From assembly GCF_010727605.1 (NCBI RefSeq), contig NZ_AP022568.1:3038001-3102000 (forward strand): 64,000 nucleotides of DNA, in the 5' to 3' direction. The position numbers were made by a program, and so were the translations under genes. The DNA comes from Mycobacterium simiae (GTDB taxonomy: Bacteria > Actinomycetota > Actinomycetes > Mycobacteriales > Mycobacteriaceae). Shown here one piece after another: positions 16,915-27,669 of the stretch (the stretch's first letter is position 1; the number at the start of each line of letters is the position of its first letter). Under the pieces are notes generated by a model. It saw nothing but the letters and a program-made list of their open reading frames with translations. It made no database searches and was not told the DNA's origin.

Positions 16915-17310
16915 CCGTTCAGCAATCAGAGGTCGGCATGGGCTCGGTCTCGTCGTCTCCCGGTGAAGTAGCTGTTCAGCCCAGCATAACCAGGTGGGCA
17001 GCGGCCGGCCGGGTGACGCGAGGTCGGTAGGAATCGGCGGGATGCGGCGCGCACAATAACGGAAATTGGCGACTCGCGCGAATACTCATACAATTCTCCA
17101 ATCATATTGGTTCTCATGATTATTCATACGAAAAGCAAATGTCGCAGCGTGCTCGATCGGCAATGTGAACAGTTATCGAATCCGTAATGAATTGGCCCGT
17201 GTGGGCTGTTGTCACTGGTTATCCCGCGTCTAACGTGGCGAGTCGTCTGATTCGGCAGCCAGCGTGGGCTGTTGAAAGTCCGTGAAATATACGGTTTTTG
17301 AGGAGCGGGT
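16915..17310. other. Low-GC intergenic region upstream of the PE gene
   Basis: This 396-base gap separates the divergent XRE and PE genes. The part from about 17045 to 17200 is visibly AT-richer than everything around it, with runs such as ACTCATACAATTC, CATATTGG and CATGATTATTCATACG. It has no convincing ORF. It probably holds promoters for both directions and is a likely target for Lsr2 silencing. Confidence 0.6.
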
Positions 17311-17610
17311 ATGTCCTTTCTAAGGGCGCAACCGGAAGTATTGGACGCGGTTGCAGATGGGCTGCACAGCGTCAATGAAGCGGTCCGGGCGGGTAGTTCG
17401 GTGGCAACCACACCGACGACGGGAGTCGTCCCGGCCGCCGCGGATATCGTCTCAATATTGACTGCGGCGCAATTTGCCTCGCACGCGCAGCTTTTCCAGG
17501 CGATAAGTGCCGAGGCCGCCTCGGTCCGCGAACAATTGGCGACCACGCTTGGGATCAGCGCTCGGTCGTATGCCGCCACGGAAATTGCGAACTTGAGCGC
17601 GGTTGGCTAG
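17311..17610 (+). CDS. PE family protein (PE32-like by position)
   Basis: The 99-residue protein is a bare PE domain of standard length: MSFLRAQPEVLDAVADG with the Pro-Glu at residues 8-9, two Ala-rich helices, and the type VII export signal YAATE near residue 89. It pairs with the PPE gene 12 bases downstream. In M. tuberculosis PE32 (Rv3622c) and PPE65 (Rv3621c) follow lpqG in this orientation, so this is probably the same pair. Which ESX system secretes it cannot be decided; the neighbouring esxV/esxW pair is not present here. Confidence 0.88.
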   Translation: MSFLRAQPEVLDAVADGLHSVNEAVRAGSSVATTPTTGVVPAAADIVSILTAAQFASHAQLFQAISAEAASVREQLATTLGISARSYAATEIANLSAVG

Positions 17611-17622
17611 GCGGGGACGAGG

Positions 17623-18870
17623 ATGCTGGATTTCGCGCAGCTGCCGCCGGAGGTCAACTCCGCGCTGATATACACCGGCCCGGGTTCCGGACCGTTACTG
17701 GCTGCCGCCGCGGCGTGGGAGGCGTTGGCCGCTGAGCTGTACGCGGCCGCCGCCGCGTATGGGGCGCTGATAGCCGGGCTCACCGACGGCCCGTGGGAGG
17801 GGCCGTCGGCCTCGGCCATGCTGACGGTCGCCCTGCCTCAAGTCGTCTGGCTGCGTGACACCGCGGCGCAGGCAGAGCAGGCGGGCACCCAGGCCGCGAC
17901 CGCCGCGGCTGCCTTCGAGGCGGCCTTCACCGAAACGGTGCCGCCGCCAGTGGTCGCGGCGAACCGGGCGTTGTTGCTAGAACTGCTGGCCACGAACTTT
18001 CTCGGGCAGAACACGGCGGCGATCGCGGCCGTCGAGACCGAATACGGGGAAATGTGGGCGCAGGATGCGGCCGCAATGTACGGCTACGCGGGTGCGTCGG
18101 CCGCGGCCGCGAAATTGCCGCAGCCCCAGCCCGCCGCGCCCACCACCAATCCCGCCGGGGCGGCCGGCCAGGCCGCCGCTGTCGCCCAGGCCGCCGGCAG
18201 CAATGCCGGCAGCAACGCGCCGGGCCTCGACACGGTGCCGCAGACGTTGTCCGCCCTGGCCGGAACACCGAATACCGCTCAGCCGCCGGGCTTTCCATTC
18301 GGGGGCATCGGGATGAACGACGAGGGGGACGGACTGCAGCTCAGTGGCCCGCTGGGCGATTTGTTCGAGGGCCTCACCGGCTCGCAGGAATTGGACCTCA
18401 GTTCGCCCTTCGACGCGTTCATCCGGATGGTGTCGCCCACCCGGCTGTTCACCACCGCGTTCAAGGACGTCCAGAGCATCGCGCAGGGCTTTGCGCCGCA
18501 GGCCGCCAAGGCCGCGACGGAGGGTGCGGCCAAGGTCGCCGAGGGGGCCGCCCGGGCCGTCGAGGCGGTACCGCAGGGGCTGTCCGGCGCCCTGGGCAAT
18601 GCCTTGGGCGCGGCGGGCCGGGCGGCATCTGTCGGCGGCCTCTCGGTCCCGGCCTCCTGGGGGGCCGTGACCCCGGCGGTCAACCCGGCCGTGGTGACGC
18701 TCAACGGCCTGGGCGCGGGTGTCGGAGCCGCAGAACCGGCGACGCATGCGGTGGGTGGGATGCCGCTGATGGGCAGCGGCGCCGCGCGCAGCGTCGGGGC
18801 CGCCCACTTTGCGCCGCCGCGCTACGGTTTCAAGCCGTCGATCATCACGCACCCCCCGGCCGGCGGGTAA
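17623..18870 (+). CDS. PPE family protein (PPE65-like by position)
   Basis: The 415-residue protein opens with the PPE domain (MLDFAQLPPEVNSALIYTG, Pro-Pro-Glu at 8-10, WEG at about 62). An Ala/Pro-rich linker and an Ala-rich amphipathic region follow. It ends in PPRYGFKPSIITHPPAGG, a tail seen in several PPE proteins. The PPE helices pack with the upstream PE partner and an EspG chaperone before type VII secretion. Its length is close to PPE65 (413). It is convergent with the alcohol dehydrogenase gene after only 14 bases. Confidence 0.9.
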   Translation: MLDFAQLPPEVNSALIYTGPGSGPLLAAAAAWEALAAELYAAAAAYGALIAGLTDGPWEGPSASAMLTVALPQVVWLRDTAAQAEQAGTQAATAAAAFEAAFTETVPPPVVAANRALLLELLATNFLGQNTAAIAAVETEYGEMWAQDAAAMYGYAGASAAAAKLPQPQPAAPTTNPAGAAGQAAAVAQAAGSNAGSNAPGLDTVPQTLSALAGTPNTAQPPGFPFGGIGMNDEGDGLQLSGPLGDLFEGLTGSQELDLSSPFDAFIRMVSPTRLFTTAFKDVQSIAQGFAPQAAKAATEGAAKVAEGAARAVEAVPQGLSGALGNALGAAGRAASVGGLSVPASWGAVTPAVNPAVVTLNGLGAGVGAAEPATHAVGGMPLMGSGAARSVGAAHFAPPRYGFKPSIITHPPAGG

Positions 18871-18884
18871 CGGGGACGACCCGA

Positions 18885-19910
18885 TCAGGGCGTGACGAGG
18901 ATCTTGCAGTGCCGCTCGGGGTCGGCCAGGTCGTCGAAAGCGGTGCCGACCCCGTCCAGGCCCACCTCGCCGGTGATCAGCGGGCTGACGTCGATCTCGC
19001 CCTCGGCCAGGCTGCGCAGCGACTCGGCAAACTCCTCGGCGGTGTAGGCCAGGCAGAACTGCACGTTGATTTCCTTGGCGATCGCGAAGAATGGATGAAA
19101 GGTGTCGGACTCCATGCAGACACCGGCAACCACCAGCCGGGTGCCCGAACGGGCCCGCAGTAGCACGTCGTCGATGATGCCGGGCACCCCGATCGCCTCG
19201 AAGACTACGGCTGGTTTGTCGGCCCGTTTGACCGAGTCGAAGGGCGAACCGGCGGCGGCATCAAGTGTCTGATGCGCGCCCATGGCGGTGGCCAGCTCGC
19301 GCCGCTTCGACGAAAAGTCGGATGCCACAATGTTTTCCACACCCCGCACCCGCAGTGCGGCGATGATTGCGATGCCGATTGGGCCGCATCCCAGCACCAA
19401 GGCCGTTTCGCCGGGCTCGATGTTGGACTTGTTGACGGCGTGCAACCCCACCGCCATCGGCTCCGTCAGGGCGGCGTGCTTGAGGTCCAGGCCGTTGGGA
19501 ATGGGCAGCAGTAGCGGCGCGGACAGCAGCATCCGCTCGGCGTAGCCGCCGATGGTGTGGTTGCTGTACACGATCGGCTCGACGCCCTGGGTAGACAACA
19601 GCAGTGGAACTGACGTGACGGAGGTCCCGGCCGGATGGGTCTCGGTGTCGGGTCCCGCCTCGAGCACCTCGGCGCTGAACTCGTGGCCCATGAAGATGTC
19701 GCGACTGAGATCCACCGCCATGCCGCCGGAGCCCCGCCTGACCCGCTCGGTCATGTCCAGCATCTGCTGGCCGTGGGCGGCGAAGTGCAAGTCGGAGCCG
19801 CATATTCCGCAGGCCCGAATAGCCACCAGCACCTGTCCGGGTCCGGGTACCGGGTCGGGGACGTCCTCGCGCAGCACCATGCGGCCGTCGCGCAGCACGG
19901 CGGCGCGCAT
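18885..19910 (-). CDS. Zinc-binding alcohol dehydrogenase family protein
   Basis: A medium-chain dehydrogenase of about 341 residues. The catalytic zinc ligands are in CGICGSDLHF and MGHEFSAE; the four-cysteine structural zinc lobe is absent. The Rossmann motif is LVLGCGPIGIAIIAALR, and the following ASDFSS with Asp suggests NAD rather than NADP. The ATG at 19910 overlaps the upstream monooxygenase stop (TGATG); a GTG immediately before it (19913) would give GTGA coupling instead. It is the last gene of the ephA operon. M. tuberculosis has the esxV/W genes at this place instead. Confidence 0.86.
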   Translation of the reverse strand: MRAAVLRDGRMVLREDVPDPVPGPGQVLVAIRACGICGSDLHFAAHGQQMLDMTERVRRGSGGMAVDLSRDIFMGHEFSAEVLEAGPDTETHPAGTSVTSVPLLLSTQGVEPIVYSNHTIGGYAERMLLSAPLLLPIPNGLDLKHAALTEPMAVGLHAVNKSNIEPGETALVLGCGPIGIAIIAALRVRGVENIVASDFSSKRRELATAMGAHQTLDAAAGSPFDSVKRADKPAVVFEAIGVPGIIDDVLLRARSGTRLVVAGVCMESDTFHPFFAIAKEINVQFCLAYTAEEFAESLRSLAEGEIDVSPLITGEVGLDGVGTAFDDLADPERHCKILVTP

Positions 19911-21097
19911 CACTGCATCGCGTCTTGCTGCTCGCCGACGTGCTCGGTGATCGCCTTTACGATGGCCTCGCCGGCGCGGCCGATCAGTTGGTCACGGCGG
20001 TCTTTGGCCCAGTCGTGCGAGGCCCGCGACGCCGCCAGTTGACCCTTGAAGTGCGGGATCACTTTGCGGGCAACCAGATCGTAGGAGTGGTAGGTCGCCT
20101 CGGGGGAGGCCCAGTCATGACCGAGCATCAGCAATGTCCCGAACCCGCCCGACCGTTCCAGTAGGTCTTCGATGTGGGCGATGGCGTCATCGGGTGTGCC
20201 AATACAACAATTCCCTTTCGCCGCATAGTCTTCGACGAACTCATAGGGTGACTGCGTGCCCTCGACGGTGTTGGCCAGTGGCACGAAGCCCGCGGCGCCG
20301 AAGTAGTTGGCGAAATCCTGCAGACCGTACGTGCAATCCTGGATCGCCTGCTCGCGGGTGTCGGCGATGTGCATGATGGACAACACTCGCCAATCGGCGC
20401 GGTCCGGCTCGTCGCGACCGGCCTTGGCGGCCTGTTCACGCACGATGTCCCAGGTGGTTTCCAGTGCCGCGTAGCCACCGGGCACTGACATGGACAGCGA
20501 CAGCAACGACGTCCCCATCGCACCCGCCAGGCGCGGTCCGGACGGCGAAATCATTGCTGCCGTTGAGATCTCGGGATACGGCCAGGTGTAGGGACGGATG
20601 TGCAGTTGCGCGTCACGCAAGGTGAACCAATCGGTGTGCCGATCGATGCGCTCGGTGGGGCCGGCACGGAACAGCGCCAGGATCGCCTCCAGTGACTCCT
20701 GCATCATGTGTCGCTGGTCGACCGGGTCGATGCCCATCATGTAGGCATCCGACGGCAACGCCCCGGGGCCGGTACCGAACATCACCCGGCCGCGGGTCAG
20801 ATGGTCCAACAGCACCCAGCGGTCGGCCACCATCAGCGGGTGATGGTAGGGCAGCGAGACCACCCCGGTGCCCAGGCGGATGTGTTTGGTCCGTTCGGCC
20901 GCGGCTGCGATGAACACCTCTGGGCAGGCGATCAATTCGTAGCCACCGGAATGATGTTCGCCGAACCAGGCTTCGTCATAGCCCAGGCGGTCCAGGGCAA
21001 CGACGCGTTCCATGTCGTATTCCAGTGCCACCGTGGGCGATTGGCCGATCGGATGAAAGGGCGTGATAAATACGCCGAAACGAAGCGGGGCGGTCAC
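19910..21097 (-). CDS. LLM-class flavin-dependent monooxygenase (Rv3618-like)
   Basis: The 395-residue protein is a luciferase-like TIM barrel (LRFGVFITPFHPIGQSP; GYDEAWFGEHHSGGYE; TGVVSLPYHHPLMVADR; GRVMFGTGPGALPSDA). Such enzymes use FMN or F420 supplied by a reductase. The length equals Rv3618 of M. tuberculosis, also beside ephA. The GTG at 21097 overlaps the ephA stop (GTGA). A substrate is not known; it is operonic with an epoxide hydrolase and an alcohol dehydrogenase. Confidence 0.9.
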   Translation of the reverse strand: MTAPLRFGVFITPFHPIGQSPTVALEYDMERVVALDRLGYDEAWFGEHHSGGYELIACPEVFIAAAAERTKHIRLGTGVVSLPYHHPLMVADRWVLLDHLTRGRVMFGTGPGALPSDAYMMGIDPVDQRHMMQESLEAILALFRAGPTERIDRHTDWFTLRDAQLHIRPYTWPYPEISTAAMISPSGPRLAGAMGTSLLSLSMSVPGGYAALETTWDIVREQAAKAGRDEPDRADWRVLSIMHIADTREQAIQDCTYGLQDFANYFGAAGFVPLANTVEGTQSPYEFVEDYAAKGNCCIGTPDDAIAHIEDLLERSGGFGTLLMLGHDWASPEATYHSYDLVARKVIPHFKGQLAASRASHDWAKDRRDQLIGRAGEAIVKAITEHVGEQQDAMQ

Positions 21098-22062
21098 CGC
21101 AGCTCCAATCCGTTGAGAAATTCCAGCAGTGTCGAGTTGACCTCGTCGGGTCGTTCTTGTTGCAGCCAGTGTCCCGCGCCTTCGATCATCACCTGACGGT
21201 ACGGACCGCAGATGAGCTCGCCGGCGCGGTCGGCCGGGGTGAAGGCCAGCACGGGATCGGTTGTGCCGCCGATGAATAGGCACGGAACCGCGATCTTCGC
21301 GCCGGCCAGCTCGGCAGTGATCTCCCAGTTGCGGTCGAAATTGCGGTACCAGTTCAGGCCGCCGGTGAACCCGGTGCGGGAGAACTCCGCGATGTAGTGG
21401 TCGAGCTCGTGCTGGCTGATCCAGTCCGGCAGCACCTCGGCGTCGGGCAGCCGCTCGATGAAGCCCTCGGGCCCCGGTGCCAGCATCCGCACCGCGGCCT
21501 CGTGGTCGCCGGGTGCGGCCGAACCGCCCATAATGCGGCGAATGAAGCGGGCGGGTTCGGCGTTGAGCTCACGGTCGGCAACGCCGGGCTCTTGGAAGTA
21601 AAGGATGTAAAAGAAGTTCTCGCCGAACCTGCCGCGCCACAGCTGCGTCGGCGGCGCCTTCGAGCGAGGTGTGGGCGGGACACTCAATCCGACCACCGCG
21701 GCGACTCGATCGGGATGTAGCAGCGGCGCGGTCCAGGCGACCGGGGCGCCCCAGTCGTGGCCGACCCAGACCGCCCGCTCGGCGCCGACATCGTCGAGCA
21801 AGCCGACGATGTCGCCGGTCAGCTCCCGGATGTTGTAGGCGTCGATCGCCTCCGGGCGCGACGATCCGCCGTACCCCCGCTGATCGGGTGCCAGCACGTG
21901 ATAGCCGGCCTGCGCAAGGACCGGAATTTGGTGGCGCCAGGAGTAGGACAACTCGGGGAATCCGTGCGCCAAGACGACCACTGGCGCTCCGCGCTCGCCG
22001 GCGTCGACGACCCGAAGCCGGACCCCATTGGTCTCTACTAACCGTTCGGTAGATGTGGGCAC
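21094..22062 (-). CDS. ephA: Epoxide hydrolase EphA
   Basis: A 322-residue alpha/beta hydrolase with the epoxide-hydrolase oxyanion motif HGFPELSYSWR, nucleophile Asp in VGHDWGAPVAW, the cap tyrosines in NFFYILYFQEPG, and the catalytic His in GAGHWLQQERP. It would open epoxides to diols in the cytosol. Sequence and length agree closely with M. tuberculosis EphA. The start is placed at the GTG at 22062, giving the M. tuberculosis length; a GTG six bases earlier is equally possible and no strong ribosome site separates them. It leads the three-gene operon. Confidence 0.92.
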   Translation of the reverse strand: MPTSTERLVETNGVRLRVVDAGERGAPVVVLAHGFPELSYSWRHQIPVLAQAGYHVLAPDQRGYGGSSRPEAIDAYNIRELTGDIVGLLDDVGAERAVWVGHDWGAPVAWTAPLLHPDRVAAVVGLSVPPTPRSKAPPTQLWRGRFGENFFYILYFQEPGVADRELNAEPARFIRRIMGGSAAPGDHEAAVRMLAPGPEGFIERLPDAEVLPDWISQHELDHYIAEFSRTGFTGGLNWYRNFDRNWEITAELAGAKIAVPCLFIGGTTDPVLAFTPADRAGELICGPYRQVMIEGAGHWLQQERPDEVNSTLLEFLNGLELR

Positions 22063-22198
22063 CAACACACCAAAGCACAACCCCAATGAGCTGAGAAGTG
22101 CTCAGCTGGGTTGAAAATGGGTGTCACATACTTACCTCGGAGACGTCGCGTACCGGCGGCATCGACATCCCCGACGGGGCGGAAGGGAACGAATCGGC

Positions 22199-22615
22199 GT
22201 GCGGCGGCTGGACCACATCGTGTTGTGGACGAAGGATTCGCGCGCGTCGATGGACTTCTACACACAGGTGGTCGGCCTCGAGCCGGTGCGCTTCGACGAA
22301 TTCGAAGCCGGCGAGGCACCGTTTCCGAGCGTGCGGGTGTGCGAAGAATCGATCATCGACCTGGTGCCGTTGGCCGGTATCGACGCCGTGGAGACACTGA
22401 CGAAAGTCCCGGGGAGTGCCGGGCATGCGGTCAATCATGTGTGCCTGGCGCTGTCGAAGAGCGAATACGACGCGTTGGACCGGCGGCTGCGGGACGCGGG
22501 TGTCGACACCGGCGCCCGCCTGACCCGCAGCTACGGTGCTCGGGGGTGGGCGCCGCACGGGTTCTACTTTTCCGACCCCGATGGCAATGTGATCGAAGCC
22601 CGCCATTACGACTAA
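22199..22615 (+). CDS. VOC (glyoxalase/bleomycin-resistance) family protein
   Basis: The 138-residue protein has a single vicinal-oxygen-chelate fold: RRLDHIVLWTKDSRASMDFY with the first metal His, VNHVCLALS with a second, and a closing FYFSDPDGNVIEARHYD with the last acidic ligand. It could be a lyase, isomerase or dioxygenase-like protein; the family does not fix the reaction. The GTG at 22199 is chosen because AAGGGAA lies 10 bases upstream and the fold begins there. It stands between the divergent ephA operon and ftsH. Confidence 0.8.
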   Translation: MRRLDHIVLWTKDSRASMDFYTQVVGLEPVRFDEFEAGEAPFPSVRVCEESIIDLVPLAGIDAVETLTKVPGSAGHAVNHVCLALSKSEYDALDRRLRDAGVDTGARLTRSYGARGWAPHGFYFSDPDGNVIEARHYD

Positions 22616-22707
22616 CGGCGCGCGCCGAACCAATTTGCCGTGCTTTGGATCGGGCCGCTGGCAACATCGGGAACCCGCCGCTCGTTGTCTGGGCAGCACG
22701 GTGATGA

Positions 22708-22739
22708 CCGCTGCGCTCCGGCATTGCCGGAGCTAGCGG
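22708..22739 (+). terminator. Strong hairpin between VOC gene and ftsH
   Basis: GCTCCGG (22715-22721) pairs with CCGGAGC (22727-22733) across the loop CATTG. The stem continues with CCGCT (22708) pairing with AGCGG (22735) after a small bulge. No T-run follows, so it may terminate poorly or act in the ftsH leader. Confidence 0.45.
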
Positions 22740-22798
22740 TAGCCTGAACTTTCCAGCTGCGTGTATCGGAAGGACCTGGCCGAAAAGGCCGATGATTG

Positions 22799-25162
<2,364 letters not shown>

Positions 25163-25177
25163 CGAACGGAGGATTCG

Positions 25178-25786
25178 ATGGTGATGCCGGATACCCGCAC
25201 CGCGCCGCACCGCGTACGGGCGTTCGACCAGCCGCGCGCGGAAGCAGCGGTCCGCGAGTTGTTGTACGCCATCGGCGAAGATCCGGATCGGGATGGGTTG
25301 CGGGAGACCCCGGCCCGGGTGGCGCGCGCGTATCGGGAGATGTTTTCCGGCCTCTACACCGAGCCTGACGCGGTGCTCAACACCATGTTCGACGAAGACC
25401 ACGACGAGCTGGTGATTGTCAAAGAGATTCCGCTGTACTCGACGTGTGAGCATCACCTGGTGTCGTTTCACGGGGTGGCCCATGTGGGCTACATCCCCGG
25501 CCCGGACGGCCGGGTGACCGGTCTGTCGAAAATCGCTCGGCTGGTTGACCTTTACGCCAAACGGCCGCAGGTGCAGGAGCGGCTCACCAGCCAGATCGCC
25601 GACGCCCTGGTGAGTCGGCTCGCCCCCCGCGGGGTGATCGTCGTGGTCGAGGCGGAGCATCTGTGCATGGCGATGCGCGGTGTCCGCAAGCCCGGCGCCA
25701 CTACCACCACCTCGGCGGTGCGCGGGCAGTTCAAGACCGATGCCGCCTCTCGAGCCGAAGCACTCGACCTCATCCTGCGTAGGTGA
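25178..25786 (+). CDS. folE: GTP cyclohydrolase I
   Basis: The 202-residue enzyme converts GTP to 7,8-dihydroneopterin triphosphate, the first step of folate synthesis. Zinc ligands are in [12 protein letters not shown] (Cys90 and a His) and EHLCMAMRG (Cys163). A clear AACGGAGG ribosome site precedes the ATG. The stop overlaps the folP1 GTG (GTGA), showing coupled translation in the ftsH-fol operon. Confidence 0.97.
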   Translation: MVMPDTRTAPHRVRAFDQPRAEAAVRELLYAIGEDPDRDGLRETPARVARAYREMFSGLYTEPDAVLNTMFDEDHDELVIVKEIPLYSTCEHHLVSFHGVAHVGYIPGPDGRVTGLSKIARLVDLYAKRPQVQERLTSQIADALVSRLAPRGVIVVVEAEHLCMAMRGVRKPGATTTTSAVRGQFKTDAASRAEALDLILRR

Positions 25787-26625
25787 GTCCGCTGCCCGTG
25801 CAGGTGGTCGGGGTGGTGAACGTCACTGATGACTCATTCTCCGACGGCGGGCGTTACCTGTGTGCGGCCAGCGCCATCGCGCACGGCCTGGCACTGTCGG
25901 CCGACGGCGCGGGCATCATCGACGTCGGCGGGGAGTCGACCCGACCCGGTGCCACTCGAATCGACCCCAGGATCGAGAGCGCGCGCATTGTGCCGGTCGT
26001 CAAAGAGCTTGTGGCGCAAGGCCTTACCGTGAGCATCGACACCATGCACGCCGAAGTCGCGCGGGTGGCGCTGGAAAACGGAGCCCAAATCGTCAACGAT
26101 GTGTCCGGCGGGCGTGCCGATGCCGCGATGGCGCCGCTGGTGGCCGAGGCCGGTGTGCCCTGGGTGCTGATGCACTGGCGATCGGTATCGTCCGACCAAC
26201 CGCACCGGGCCCCCCAGTACCGTGACGTGGTGGCCGATGTGCGTGCCGAACTGCTGGCCGCTGTCGACGACGCCGTGGCCGCCGGGGTTGATCCGGACAA
26301 CCTGATCATCGATCCGGGCCTGGGATTCGCTAAGACAGGACAACATAATTGGGCGTTGCTGCACGGCTTGCCCGAACTGGTGGCCACCGGGATCCCGGTC
26401 CTGGTGGGCGCGTCGCGCAAACGTTTTCTCGGTACGCTCTTGGCCGGACCGGATGGGTCCCCAAGACCACCCGACGGGCGCGAAACGGCGACGGCGGTGA
26501 TATCCGCACTGGCCGCACTGCACGGCGTCTGGGGAGTGCGAGTGCACGATGTGCGGGCCTCGGTCGACGCTCTCAAAGTTGTCGGGGCCTGGACCCAAAC
26601 CGAGCGGGATGAAAGCGATGGCTGA
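25783..26625 (+). CDS. folP1: Dihydropteroate synthase
   Basis: A 280-residue TIM-barrel enzyme that joins 6-hydroxymethyl-dihydropterin pyrophosphate to p-aminobenzoate; it is the sulfonamide and dapsone target. The two signatures are clear: [18 protein letters not shown] with the loop [12 protein letters not shown], and [25 protein letters not shown] supplies the phosphate-binding Ser/Arg. All the pterin-site motifs are intact, unlike the degenerate FolP2 paralogues. It starts with GTG and overlaps both folE and folB. Confidence 0.96.
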   Translation: MSPLPVQVVGVVNVTDDSFSDGGRYLCAASAIAHGLALSADGAGIIDVGGESTRPGATRIDPRIESARIVPVVKELVAQGLTVSIDTMHAEVARVALENGAQIVNDVSGGRADAAMAPLVAEAGVPWVLMHWRSVSSDQPHRAPQYRDVVADVRAELLAAVDDAVAAGVDPDNLIIDPGLGFAKTGQHNWALLHGLPELVATGIPVLVGASRKRFLGTLLAGPDGSPRPPDGRETATAVISALAALHGVWGVRVHDVRASVDALKVVGAWTQTERDESDG

Positions 26626-27016
26626 CCGAATCGAGTTGCGCGGCTTAACAATTCACGGACACCACGGTGTCTTTGAGGCCGAGCGGACCGACGGCCAGGA
26701 ATTCGTCGTCGACATCGTGGTGTGGATCGATCTGGCCGACGCCGCCGCCAGCGACGACCTGGCCGACACCCACGACTACGCGGCCCTGGCCCAGCGTGCC
26801 GCCGAGATCGTCGCCGGACCGCCCCGGAACCTGATCGAGACGGTGGGCGCCGAGATCGCCGAGCACGTGATGGCCGACAACCGGGTGCACGCCGTCGAGG
26901 TCACGGTGCACAAGCCGCAGGCGCCGATCCCGCAACGGTTCGCCGATGTCGCGGTGGTAATCCGGCGGTCGCGGCGGGGCGGTCGTGGTTCGGTGGTCCC
27001 CGCCGGCGGGGTGTGA
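26618..27016 (+). CDS. folB: Dihydroneopterin aldolase
   Basis: The 132-residue enzyme cleaves 7,8-dihydroneopterin to 6-hydroxymethyl-dihydropterin and glycolaldehyde. [16 protein letters not shown] and the late [17 protein letters not shown] with the active-site Lys are intact. The start at 26618 (MADRIEL) matches the M. tuberculosis protein and overlaps folP1 by eight bases; an ATG at 26609 is possible. Unlike the other fol junctions, the one to folK is interrupted by about 100 bases of palindromic sequence. Confidence 0.95.
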   Translation: MADRIELRGLTIHGHHGVFEAERTDGQEFVVDIVVWIDLADAAASDDLADTHDYAALAQRAAEIVAGPPRNLIETVGAEIAEHVMADNRVHAVEVTVHKPQAPIPQRFADVAVVIRRSRRGGRGSVVPAGGV

Positions 27017-27121
27017 ATGACCGGCATCGACGACGACGCAGAACGACGCGGTGAGGTGGGGGCACGCCCCCACGAGTGGGAGGTACCCCCATCCGCTGGA
27101 GGGGGAAAGCAGCACACATGA
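27017..27121 (+). CDS. 34-codon micro-ORF bridging folB and folK
   Basis: An ATG directly after the folB stop opens a 34-codon frame through the palindromic element and ends in a TGA that overlaps the folK ATG (ATGA). The first two codons (ATG ACC) repeat the first two codons of folK. The predicted peptide has no recognisable domain. It may simply keep ribosomes moving from folB to folK after an insertion; a functional peptide is doubtful. Confidence 0.35.
   Translation: MTGIDDDAERRGEVGARPHEWEVPPSAGGGKQHT
27056..27106. repeat. GC-rich palindromic element in the fol operon
   Basis: GTGGGGG (27056-27062) pairs with CCCCCAC (27067-27073) across CACG. Next comes GGGAGGTACCCCC, centred on GGTACC. 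Then CCCCCATCC pairs with GGAGGGGG across GCT. Three nested hairpins in about 50 bases look like a dispersed palindromic repeat rather than a unique sequence. The last arm also carries the only candidate ribosome site for folK. Confidence 0.6.
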
Positions 27122-27669
27122 CCAGGGTCGTACTGTCCATCGGCTCCAACCTGGGCGACCGGCTGGCGCGGCTGCAGTCGGTCGTGGACGGGCTCGGTGC
27201 CGCGCTGCTGCAGATCTCCCCGGTATACGAGACGGCGCCGTGGGGGCGCGTGGATCAGGGGCCGTTCCTCAACGCGGTGCTGATCGCCGACGACCCCACC
27301 CTCGACGGGCAGGGTTGGCTACGCCGAGCCCAGGGATTCGAACGGGCCGCGGGCCGCATCCGCGGTGAGCGCTGGGGGCCGCGCACCCTGGACGTGGATT
27401 TGATCACCTGTTACTCCGCCGAGGGCGAGGTGTTCAGCCGGGACAACAACCTGACGCTGCCGCACCCGCTGGCCCACCTGCGTGCCTTCGTGATGGTGCC
27501 CTGGCTGGCCATCGACCCGGATGCGCGACTGACCGTGGCCGGCGGGCCGCGCCCGGTCGCCGAGCTGCTGGCCGAACTCGAGCCCGCCGATCAGCAGGCC
27601 GTCCAGTTGACCGGCTGGACCCTGCACCGTTACACCGACTCCCCAGGCGACCCGGAGTCGACGAGCTGA
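27118..27669 (+). CDS. folK: 6-hydroxymethyl-7,8-dihydropterin pyrophosphokinase
   Basis: The 183-residue enzyme transfers pyrophosphate from ATP to the pterin, producing the FolP substrate. SIGSNLGDRLARLQ, the EADP-like YETAPWGR, and RWGPRTLDVDLI (Mg-binding Asp pair) followed by LPHPLAHLRAFV are all present. The start is the ATG at 27118, where homologues begin. Its stop shares a base with the next ATG (TGATG). Confidence 0.95.
   Translation: MTRVVLSIGSNLGDRLARLQSVVDGLGAALLQISPVYETAPWGRVDQGPFLNAVLIADDPTLDGQGWLRRAQGFERAAGRIRGERWGPRTLDVDLITCYSAEGEVFSRDNNLTLPHPLAHLRAFVMVPWLAIDPDARLTVAGGPRPVAELLAELEPADQQAVQLTGWTLHRYTDSPGDPESTS

Noticed and set aside
27076..27117. Longer FolK start with an N-terminal MGGTPIRWRG segment
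   Set aside because: The extra residues are a translation of the palindromic element; family members start at MTRVVLS.
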